In this document: positions 25,501-37,500 of the stretch, piece after piece | Layout of the letters: every line of letters begins with the position of its first letter | Numbering within the stretch: position 1 is the stretch's first letter | NCBI GenBank assembly: GCA_018340805.1 | Contig: JACMZG010001914.1 | Location: forward strand, 15,347,014-15,411,013 | Source: Microvelia longipes | Taxonomy: Eukaryota; Arthropoda; Insecta; Hemiptera; Veliidae | DNA: 64,000 nt | Direction: 5' to 3' | Program-made: the position numbers and the translations under genes | Notes under the pieces: generated by a model | The model's input: the letters and a program-made list of their open reading frames with translations, nothing else | What the model was told of the DNA's origin: nothing | Database searches by the model: none

Positions 25501-26146
25501 GAGCCAACTCCCTGGTGGACAAAATTACATGCCAGGTCTGACAGAAATCGCGTTTGTATCCCTACTTGGTTTATATATTACTTTAGTTTCTGAAGACATT
25601 ACAATATTAATAAGAAAAATTGGCCTCACAAAGACACGAAAAACCCTATAAAGGAAATTATATTATTGGTCCCCAGACCAAGCTCAAGATGGCAAGATAA
25701 TAATAAAGTTTCCCTCATAGGGTAATGGCACACTTGTTAAGGCCACTTTTAAAACTGATAAGTACAATAAAAAATGTATAATCTCATGTATAATAAGGTT
25801 GCAATGACCTAGACCTGGGATGAAGGAATAACAAGGAGCATCTGTTGACTGTACTTGACTTGCACTAGATTTGAAGAAGGATTATCTGTAAACATTTTTC
25901 GTCTTAGAATTGACTTTGTTAGGTGCCTCTTGTGGTACTTTTTATGGGACTAAAACTAAAATTTCAACACTCTAAAGTACATTTGTAAAAATATTGACAC
26001 TTACATTGAGCAGGAGGCATGCACACATAAGTTCTAAAGAATGGGTTCGATTTGGCTCTTTCTTTGACAAAATTTGCAATCGGTTTGCTCACTTGTCGCA
26101 AAAGGAGGGTCCCTAATTTGGCAACTGGAAACGCTCCTACGACCAT
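22532..26146 (-). CDS. OPA3: OPA3-like protein, mitochondrial
   Basis: Small mitochondrial membrane-associated protein; human OPA3 loss causes 3-methylglutaconic aciduria type III and optic atrophy, and its biochemical role is unsettled. Two coding exons on the minus strand: 26146-26005 (47 codons plus one base) and 23016-22532, joined GT-AG in phase 1, giving 208 residues against 179 in human. The N-terminus [20 protein letters not shown] and then [12 protein letters not shown] match the family closely. Exon 2 gives [12 protein letters not shown], then [20 protein letters not shown] (conserved helix/membrane-like segment), then a Lys/Glu-rich coiled-coil-like stretch. The last 50 or so residues are longer and less conserved than in vertebrates. 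The 2988-bp intron holds the unassigned candidate exon at 24055-24150. It is head to head with the acyl-CoA oxidase gene. Confidence 0.95.
24055..24150 (-). CDS. Unidentified candidate exon inside the OPA3 intron
   Basis: On the minus strand an ATG-led stretch of 32 codons ([20 protein letters not shown], ending AAFPPKEQ) has balanced, protein-like composition, unlike the surrounding AT-rich frames. It ends at a weak possible donor (CAA|GTTTTA), and an in-frame stop lies 15 bases before the ATG. The phase would not fit OPA3 exon 2, so it is not an alternative OPA3 first exon as read. I do not recognise it. It could be a stray exon of a nested gene, a retro-copy fragment or chance. Confidence 0.25.
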
Positions 26147-26928
26147 ATTTAATTACCATAAAATAAACAACAAGCAGAAACAATTAAAACTAATTAAACT
26201 ATAAACACATAATTTATTATCAAAATAACTTTTTTTAAAAAAAGACAATTGATATAACCTGTCTACGAAAAACCTCCTTGTTATCAACTCTTTGCGAAAC
26301 CGCCAAATCGTTAAAAATTAAACGATTTATCAAGAAATACATTTTTGAACTAATACATTATATACATTTTTGAAGAAATTTGAGTACAATAATTTAAAAG
26401 CCAATTATCATACTTATATTTAAAATATATTTTACATATTTTAAGTTTATTTGTGTTGCGCTAAGATTAAGCCGATTCTAAAAAGTAACTTTCTAAATGA
26501 AAAACAAGATGAAAACTATCAGCCCTGATTCTTCTTGATTCTGTTTTTGTTCTTATCAGTAGAATAAAATATTTTAATTTTATTCTAAAAGGAATTACAT
26601 TTATTTTTTTAATTATTATTGATAAAAATTTAAGTGGTGTTTAGAAAATTATCAGTGATATAATAAATTGTTAGTCCTTTTTTATCGAAGATTTTTCATA
26701 TCTTTGTGACCTTGTTCTTTGTAAATCACGTAATCATTTTATATTTTTTAAATAGTTAATCTATTCAGTTAGTTCCCAGAGATCTATCATTAAGTGTTGC
26801 TTAATTAGGTCCTAGTTAAGCATTCAAGGAATTAACAAATACATTATTTAAAAGTGTGTAATTGCTATCACATCCAACTATTGTCATTTGTGTGTAGTCA
26901 ATTTCATAGATTTTAATTTCAATTCAAG
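26147..26928. promoter_or_regulatory. Intergenic interval between divergent OPA3 and ACOX genes
   Basis: The two start codons face away from each other, 782 bp apart. Such a short interval in a genome with multi-kilobase introns suggests a shared or overlapping promoter region. I see no convincing TATA box or named factor site; the interval is AT-rich without obvious repeats. Inferred from gene geometry only. Confidence 0.45.
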
Positions 26929-29900
26929 ATGTACGTCAATCCAGATTTAGAAGCCGAAAGGAAGAAGTGTACTTTTAATAGAGAAGAGTTAACTAATATT
27001 TTTGATGGCGGTGTTGAAAAAACTAAAAATAGAAGACAAATGTGTAAGTTTACTTTTATAGTGCAGTATAGTTGATAATTCTGTTCAACTATGGTATTTA
27101 TTTAATTTACAGTGGAATAGAATTAATTAGTAAGTAAGTACATGTATATCAGGCTGTTAAAATATGTGCAGTTGTTAAAGGAAGAAAGTTTTGGCCACCA
27201 GTGCTATAATTTCACATGTAAAGTAACTGTAGAGAAGGTTACGCAAATTTCATATAGCCTGTCATGAAGGCTATTGATGAAGGTTATTTTTATGTGAGAA
27301 ATCTGTACAAACAAGAACAAAGAAGTAATAGAAAAACAAGTATTTTTCGAGCTCAAATACAACTACTCTGAGAGTTAACACAAAATTTAAGTGGGAAAAT
27401 ACATTTTGTCCATCATTGACAACAAATGTCAAATGATGTATTTAAATCTATTAATGGAACGAAATAAAAAATCATTATTAAAACAACATAAATAAAATTG
27501 TAAAAGACGTTATAAATAATAATAAAATAATATTAATTATAATAAAAAAAAATAATTATAAAAAAAAATATTAAATAGGAATAATAAATATAATAATAAT
27601 AATAATAATAATAATATAATACAATAATAAATATAAATAATATAAATAAAATAATAAAAAAATACAATATAAAAAATACACAATAATAACATATTATAAT
27701 ATATTTAAACATATTCACAAATATAAAGAGTAAAAACATCACCTCTTTGCGTTGCAAGGCTATGCCTTAAAGTGGAGAGTACAATTTCACTACAGCACAC
27801 ATACTTTTTAAAAAAAACATTAAAAAACAGTTAAAAAAAGGCTCTTATATATTATATTTCTATAAATTTATTTTTACTTTTATTTTATCTATTTTAAGCC
27901 TATATATTTTCTTTTTCACTAATATTTGCATCTATTTATTATTATTTTTTTATCTTGATTTTAAATATAGGTTTATTTTTAGTTATAAAGAAGTTTGTTG
28001 CCATTTATTTTTTATTTAAAATAAAGGAAATACTTGTTTAAAAAAAAAAAAAAAAATGTAGTAGTTCCCAGATGTAACATTGCATTTTGCTTGTTAAATT
28101 TCCTAGGTGTGTCTCCCATAATTATATTTTGTCAACTATTCATGTTTTGCAAAGCTTGGTTGTATCAAATGTTAGAAACAATATTATTTGTGCTGAACTC
28201 AGTAATATTAAATGATTACTATTAAGAGTCCTAAATTTTGCCTAAACCCAGGTTCATTTAGAGTTAGGGATCTTTTATGAGTACCTGACATCACACAGGC
28301 CTGGAACCATTGGCTTAATGTGTCTTTTGAAAGACATGAAAGAATTTCCATCCCTCGCATGAAAATCCTTGATGCCTCGACTGGATTGACCCCGGACTTT
28401 AGGTGTATAGTTAGGTGTATGTGCTAACAATCAATTGTTGTACTTATCATCCCTTGATGCCAGCTGTTTTTAAAAGTCTAGTTTCTCTGCAACTAGCTGA
28501 AGCCTTTGAGGGGAATGAGCTCAATTTTTTTTTCTATTCCACTTAGATGATGTTTTTCATTATCACTTTCTTATAGTCAAAAAACTATCCAATTATTAAT
28601 TTTATTGCTAAATATCAAAGACTGGTTTGATATTTAGCAAAAAATATTAATAATGTTTTTTGATTTTAATATTACTTCAGGTGACCTAAAAATGAAAGAT
28701 AGACACTGTCTCCATAAAGTTATATATCTTTATATATCTGCTGAATCCTTTACTAGTGAAGTTATTGTAAAAGGAATATTAACTGAACGGTTAATATTCC
28801 TTTGCCAGTAAGTCTATTTAAAAAAGAAACATCAATTAAACTAGATATTCATCAACTAAATTAAATTAGATATTTTTTATTCGCCAATAAAAAATATTGT
28901 GCAGACTAATAGCAGTTATGTGTCTGTGCTGTCACCCAAATAATAAAATAAAACTAAATTGCAAAGTCCAAATTGCAAACCTGAAATTTAATTTAACTAA
29001 ATGAATATTTCATTCAGACTCTAGAAATTTAAATTCATATTGATTTGAAATTTATTTGTTCTTTTATCAATACCACAATACAACTAAATAATATTTGAGA
29101 CCTTTTGTCTTTTTAAATATCATTATTTGTATAATGACAATTCATTAGTTTATATTATCTGTAAATAGTATTGTTTACTGCTTTCTTTGTTAGATTTTGG
29201 TGAACTAAATCCTATCCATATTTTTAAATTTATTTATAAAATAATTTAAAGGTCCTGTTGAATTTTTACAATGCTTGTATTATACCAAGGCCACCTCTGT
29301 GGCCGAGGTGGTTAAAGCGTTAGTCTTTGCACTGACCTTGACACCCACGGAGGTCTGGGGGTTCGCATCCCAGGTTACGCTCTCTAAACTGAGAGCATTG
29401 CCTGATCTTGTATAAACTTATAAGATTATTGTTTAGATATATTATCGCCAACTTTAGAATACTTTGAGCTAAACGGTGCTACTACCACCCAGGTGGTTCC
29501 CGCAGGGGTTATCCCTGATGAGCCGAAGGCCTTAAATGGGCATTTTATGATTATTTATTATTGTATTTACCAGGTATAATACAATATTAAAATTAGGGAA
29601 AAACATGGTCCTAGACTTTCAAAATGGTCTCTTCCTAGTAAACTGACTTGCGAGTTTCAATTTACCATTATTTTTTTGGTAAGTATTACTTAAACAAGGT
29701 AATTTTGTAACCATTTTTGGTAACTTTTAAAAGTTGAATTAGATTATACTATAATATTGCCTATTTTAGAAGCAGCATTAAACCGTAAACAAATTATTGT
29801 ATTTCAAATGAAGCTATTGTTTGTCATATATTATAGCTTTTGGTTAAGAATATTTATTTTTAATAGAAATCCCTATTATATGTCTAACAGTAGCTTGATG

Positions 29901-32900
29901 ACAATTAACAAAATATATTGATATGAGTATCAAATTCCTTAGGATTCAATGTAGTTTCCAAAATATACTATATTACGGCAAGTTATAATGCAATTTTTTA
30001 ATGTTACCATAAGTAGTAACAAAATTGTCATATTTGGGTTACTGTTATCAATATAAAATCAAATCATAAATTTGATCAAATCAAATGGTAAATTTGAACT
30101 CACAAGGTAGAGACTATTTTCAAAAGTATAGGACCATGATTTCCCCTTATTTAATGTGGTGCGTCAGAAATGATCCCCCCTGTATAACTTTAATTATTTG
30201 AATGAAATTCAATGCTCCTAAGATCATTGCAGAACTAATTATATAAATAAAAATCACACCAGTCATGTTCTGTTTATTAAAACAGAACTTACTATTAAAT
30301 CAATTTGAATAACTCTATACTCTTACTGATATGTCTACATTAGACAAGAGCTGGGGTGTTTTTGTTATAAAAGTGTAATGGCTGGAACGGTCTCATTTTT
30401 CGTAAATACCTTCCTGACAGGATCTGCATTCTGCAGACTAGTATCGGATGGGCGTCCAGGCAGAACGCACTTTACAGGTCAATTTACACCCAGTTAATAA
30501 AAAGTGTAATGGCTGGAAACGGGTTTAATTTTTTGTAAATACTTCTGAACAAGGATCTGCAATTCTGCAGACTCGTATCGGATGGTGTCCCAGGCAGAAC
30601 GCACTTTACAGGTCAAATTTACCACCACAGTTATAAAAAGTGTAATGGCTGGAACGGATTTAATTTTCGCAAATACCTTCCTGAACAAGGATCTGCAATT
30701 CTGCGACTCGTATCGGATGGGTGTCCAAGGCAGAACTTTGACCTAAAGTGCGTTCTGCCTGGATACCATCGATACGAGTCGGCAGTTTAGGAAGGTATTT
30801 ACGAAAAAATTGAGACCGGTTCCAGCCATTACACTTTTATTAACAAAACACCCCTGGGCTCTTGGTCTAAATATTTTCTTTTATTTCCTACCGTTTTTCT
30901 TATCCTTTGACCTTTATATCAAATGATTAATCCTGGGTTTTATTTTTTCATTTAGACGATTTCTTTCTTAAAGACGGTACGTTTGAAGATAAAGTTCCTA
31001 TTGATTTTCTTAGCCATGAAGAAAGGTACTCAGAGTCTCTTAGAAAATCTTTATTGCTTTTAGAAAAAATTAAAGAATTTCAAATGGAATCAGATGTTGC
31101 TGATGCAGATGTCTTTACGTAAGTTTATGTACTACCCACTTTTTTTTTGTCAATAAAGAAAAAATATCATTTAAATAAGATATTTTTAAAGAATATTTTG
31201 TGTCAAAATAGTGATTATAGGACTTAAAATTGACACTGAATATTTTACTGACTACAAAAATTTTATTTCTTTAAATGTTATTGTCTAGTTTATTTATTTT
31301 TATAATAAACTTATTGAGATACCCGCCCTTCGGATGGGAGAGGTTTAGGTTCATGTGTCCATCGTTTAGATTAAAATAGAGAATTTTATTTAAAGGGACT
31401 CCTAAAAGAGCAAGAACAGATGATTGTGGGTGCTCAATCAGTTATTTAGGTAGCTATTAGGTAGTTCATTTATTTGTTTGTTTAAAATAATTAATATTTA
31501 TTTATTAGAAAGCACAGCAGTAAAACCAGAAGTGACAAAAAAGGAGGAAAATCAAAGAAAGCTATTTATGGTGCAAATAAGTGGTTTCCTGAAGCACTGT
31601 ATGTATTCTGTACTCCTTATCAACAAAATAAATTTCAAAAAAATATGTCATTTCAATGCATGCTTTTCAATTTTGGGGGACTTTTTGTGCTGCTTATAAT
31701 AATAATTAGCTTTAAAGACATTTAAATTTATGACGGATAAGAAAATAATATGAAAATAGCAAAAATTAAAACTTTTCACTTACTATATTTTGATCTCTAA
31801 TTCTGTAAAATAAAATAAGTTTTAATTAACATTCAAATTATTTTTCTGTCCATTTATAAATTTTTTTGAATACTAATAGATGATTAAAAATAATTAGGAA
31901 ATTTATTTTCCTCTGGAATTTTTCAACGTACATGACAGAATTAACATTTTTTTTTAAATAACATTATGCTTATGAGGTTATTGTTGTTAGATTTGGTCTG
32001 TCCTACAATTAATGAAAGAATGTTTATTTTGAAGCATACATCATTATTTTGTGTCTGCATCAAAAAATATATCGCTGTTGTTTGTTTATTATTGACTGAC
32101 ATGTTTTTTTAAGTTTGTTTTTATCTGTTGAATGGAGTACAGTGTTTGATGTCATGCTTGTGTCTTGAAAAGAATTGGGCTGGTTGTTTATGATCATTAA
32201 TCATTGATTTTATATTTAATGAATAAAATTATTCAGTTAACACATTAGTTATTAATTTCATTTATTGTAATGAAAAACTGTTTGTTTTGAAGTCATTGCA
32301 TGAGAGTCATTTTGTAAAGGATTAATACTTGATTCGACTGGACACAATTATGTGTTTTTGAATAGTGGTTACATTTTGCTTATTTCAAACATTAAGTTAT
32401 ATAAAAGTATTATATAGTTTTTAGTTCCTCTCTAGTGGTTCTGATATCAAAACCTTGACTATACTCTTGATTTTCATGGTTTATAAATGAGGGAATGCAC
32501 TTATTTTAAGTGTTTTTGTAGAGTACTCCGAGTTCCTATTTAGAAAAAACAGTAATGTTTTATTAAATCATAGAGGAATAAAGTTAGTAATTATAACATT
32601 TAGTCAAGATAGGTTTAATGTAATTAAGTGTCTCCCTCTGAAATAGGATTTCTTTCCTTCCTTTGCATTAGTTTTGCAATAAATTAATTAATTTAAGTAC
32701 CCAAACCAAAACAAATATAATCTTTGCCAGAATTTTTTTTGTATTAATTTTATAATTTATAAATTTTTTTATCATTTTATCCTATCAAATTTAAATAATT
32801 AAAATGTTACATGTATAATATGTTTTATTTATTTATATTGTGAAAATAAGAAAAACATATTGTCTTAAAAAAGATTTAAAATGAACAGCATTTTTGGTCA

Positions 32901-34441
32901 ATTTAAAAAAGTACATTTAGTGAGTGCAATAATTGTAATTAGCAAATAAGTTCCACAGCATAAACACTGTGATTAGTCAATTTTAAACTTTATTCTAATT
33001 ACAGTAAAAAGCGACCAGTCTCAAAGCTTTGTTTTTGTTTAAATATTCATTCATGTGCCCTCAATTATTCCCTGTTGACTAATATATAGTCAACTACTGT
33101 TTCATATGACATAACAGTGATGTGTATTGTGTGAAGGTAGATCTAAAACAGTTAAAGACTGTAGGCAAATGATAAACAAATTATTTTCTCAATTTCACTT
33201 CATTTTCAGTGTGATATGTAATAGCTGCCTCTTATTTATGTGTCTATTTTTTAAATATTTAGATCTGTCATGGGAGGAATGCTAGGTAGTGCAGTGACTC
33301 CAGATGGCAATCCAGTGGGTCTTCATTATGTTATGTTTCTGCCAGCATTAATAGGACAAGCTTCAGTTGAACAGCAAGCGTATTGGGTTGCGAGAGCATG
33401 GAATATGGAAATTGTCGGAACATATGCTCAGGTTAGATTATTTACTGTTAAAAAATTTAAGAAATTACTAGATCAAGGGAAGCTATTGGTTCATTTAAAA
33501 TCCAACCACATAACATAAATTCCACTTATTCTTAATGCTACTTTTAATACTAATTAGCATTCTATATTTTTTCTGATAATTGTTCCCCTTTGTTTCTATT
33601 CTATTAGTTTTTGTGGTGGCACTGTATTACAAAGCATTTTCAAGATAAAAATTCATTTAAATGGTTTCTTTCATTTAAATGTTAAAATGGTTGGTATCCT
33701 GCCTTGTAGTGCATATTATAAAGATAAGCTCTTTTATAATATTTACTTTTATTAAGAAGGAAACAAAAAATGTGACAGCTATTTTTCATGAATTATTCAC
33801 ATTTCAGCACATTGAGATCCCAAATATTTGAAAAAAAAAATGTTGGATGCAGGTGTTCTTTTCTTGTGAACATGGTTCAGACCAAATGACTCATCTTATT
33901 GCATGAGACTTGGTGCAAAAATCAAGTCCTATAAATAGATGTAGCTAAAAAAATATTTCTAGTTGTTGTTGTTTGAAGATTCGAGTCCAAAAGCCTCAAC
34001 ATAATCTTTGACTACCTTTGTTTTTGAGATAAGAGAGAGAGTAAAAATCAAGTCATTAAATTTATTATTTAAACTTCGTTATTATTTAAAATAATAACAA
34101 TTTTAAATTCTTAACAAAATTTAAGATAAAGATTGAAATATAAATGAAGTAAGCTTTGTTCCATATTATGCAGTTTGTTATGAATGTTATGTAAGTATCC
34201 ACTTGATTTTTGATCTCTTAGATATCTTACTCGTTAATACCTCTTGATCTTGTCTTTTTAAATCTCAATTTAAAGCTGAATGTTATCTTGATGTATGAAA
34301 TTTATAATTTAGATTGGTTGTTATTTTAATCTTATGGCTGCATTTTTAAGTGAAATTTTAGAGACAAAACATTCTCTACAAGTACACTGTATATTTGATG
34401 TATAAAAAAATTCCCTACTATATATATATGTATATATTATG

Positions 34442-34526
<85 letters not shown>

Positions 34527-37500
34527 AACTTATAACTGTTTATTGGTTATAGTTTTATTGAATCAATGAAAGACTGTAAGATAGTGCAATGCTATGCTCT
34601 CTAAGCTTTGCTGCTCTTCTTTGTTTCTCGAATTTATCTATCCTTTTAATTCCCTACATTTGTTTGCTTACTTTCTAGGTTCAAAGAACCCAATTATTTA
34701 TTTTTGTAAAATTAATATTAATTTGTTGTAATTATATGTTATTTATACATAGAATTATGTATGATGTACTTAAGGTGACAAATTATTATTGTTCTAAATT
34801 TATTTATTCCTTTTAATAGCACTCATAGGAAAAACTATGAGTATTGAATTAAATCATTTGTACTATAATTATCTAGAAGTAAATCTAAAATCGGTATACT
34901 TCACCCAATATCTGGCGGAACATTCCAGACACCCTATCATAAAATCTTTACAAATAGGTAAGAATTGGTCCTAGGCTTTTGAAAATGGTCTATATACCTA
35001 ATAAGTTGACACCATGTAAGTCCATGTTAACCCTTATTTTCTTGGTAATTATTACCCAAGACTCACGGACCTTCTTATGTTTAAGTTTCTCTCCTTCTTA
35101 AATAGTGTTCTGGAATTGTGCCAAACAATTATAACAAATACTTATAACAAATTCAGTTGTTATAAGTTAAAAACTTTTGTGATATTTTGGGATGAATATT
35201 GTAGTCTAATTTTTTTAACTATCTTAAAATTTTGTTTAATTGTTTTAGACTGAACTGGGACATGGAACATTTTTAAGGGGTCTAGAAACAGTAGCTAAAT
35301 ATGACCCATCTAAAGAAGAATTTGATTTACACTGTCCTACATTGACAGCTTACAAATGGTGGCCTGGAGGATGTAAGTTTTGTTTATCTAATTTAATGGG
35401 ACATTTCTGAGCGTTCTCTAGTTAATTTATTTAAACCTGATTTTTATAAATAGGATGTTTATAAAGAAGACTTAAGTCCATTTATTGATTTGATATACTT
35501 AAAAAGCTTTTGTCGGGTGTAACCCAGCTTCTTTGATTCACTGTAAAATAACAAGGCCGAGGTTTAATATTTGATGCAATATTACAAATAAAAAACAAAA
35601 ACAGGTGATCATACCTAGTAAAAAAATTCGAAAATTTAAGTAAATTGACACTTGCTGTTTAAAATTTTTTGTAACATTTTATGTCATGTAATAACTTGAT
35701 GCAATAATTGTGTTCACTTTACTTTTATGTTGTCTATCATAATATTTTAATATTGATAGTATATTATACTATCAAAATATGAAATAGTCTGACCACATCT
35801 TTACTGTAGCAAGACATAAAGATATCCAGAGTTATTAAGCGTTTATTTTTATTTCCATGGGGGAAGTCTAGTAGTAAGAATCCTAGTAATAAAAAATTTG
35901 CTAATAAAGAAGAGTTTATATACTCTAATATTATGCATATTTGTTTTGACCCTTATAACAGATGAGTGGTAACGTATTGCTCTTCTCCTATATTCAGGAT
36001 TTAGAAATGTTATTTCTAATTCTGCAAAGCTAGGCATATAGTTATAAAATACTCCCTGTCTTATAGCTATTTTATTTTTAGTGGGTCAAACTGCTAATTA
36101 TGCTATAGTTATGGCTCAATTATACACAAATGGGCAGTGCTATGGAATCCATCCATTCATTGTTCAACTGAGGGATGAAGAAACTCATCAACCATTACCA
36201 GGTATCATTTGAACTCTTAAGGGAAATTATTAGTTTGAACATACATCAGATCATTAGTTGTTTTGATAGATATTTTGTGGTATATGTTAAACATGGTTAA
36301 TATTTAATACACTTGAGTTTAAAACAAATATATTTAATTGTCAAACCACAATACATTAAAAAAGAAAAACTGACTGGTTTCAACTATTAACTAGTCATCT
36401 TCCGAGTACATTTATAAACTGAGTTTACAAATGTACTCTGAAGATGACTAATTAATAGTTGAAACCGGTCAGTTTTTCTCTTTTATGTATTGTGTTTTGA
36501 CAATTAAATTTTTTTTTTAAACTCAAGTGTATTAAATATTAACCATGTTGAACATACATCAGGTTCATTGGAACTTACATTGCAGGTACATTAGGTACCT
36601 TCAGAACTTTTCCTCACTACATCAGGTATCTTTGGAACTTTTCCTCACCACATGTTATTCATTACACTCATCCTCACAACTTTGGACTTGATTCCCACTT
36701 TCAGACAATAAATACATTTACAAACAGCGGTCACTCGTCCAGGCACTGACCTCACTCCATTTTGTTTACCTTTCATGATCTAACAAAAACGATAAATATA
36801 CTTCCTGTATTAAAACTAAATTTATTAAACTTAAGGTTAACTACTACTACCTAACAAAACTTAACTATCACATAAAAGGAGTTGAATTCACACTTGTACC
36901 AGATTTCAATTCAATTGGATTATTTTCCTATTTATTACATTAAAAAACATATACAATTCACTGGGAGCTACGATGATAACAGACGTACAACTTTGTAAAA
37001 ACTACTCAAAAGGTTTCAAAAACCTGAAAAATAGTTCAGGTTAAATCCTGGTTTTGGCATTTTTTTGCAAACATAATACTTTTCTCATAAATGAGAAAAA
37101 TTTTAAAAAAATGTATAAAATGAATGAACATGCAAATAAATAGTTTATTTATTTGGTGGTTTTCTCTAAATTTTGAGTTTATTATGATCAATTTTTTACT
37201 GAAGGGCTGAAGGAGTATGAATATTTTTAAGTAATATTTATTTTTATTTATTTAATTAATTAATAAATTATGACCTGATAGTAGTATATAAATTATGACC
37301 TGATAGTAGTAAATAAATTATGACCTGATAGTAGTAAATTAATTACACACATGCTAGTGAAAAGTACAGATGTATTAAATTTTGACTGTTAATATCTTGA
37401 TTTAAGTCAAGCAACACTGTAACCATGGTGTGTGGAGATATTTCTTTAATTTCCATATAAATTTTTAATTTTTTTTATCAGGAATCAAAATTGGTGAAAT

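Noticed and set aside
27533..27757. Tyr/Ile/Phe-rich open frame
   Set aside because: Direct translation of an AAT repeat.
29291..29375. Functional tRNA-Leu/Ser gene
   Set aside because: tRNA-like head only; the conserved body and a second copy at 61070 show it is a SINE.
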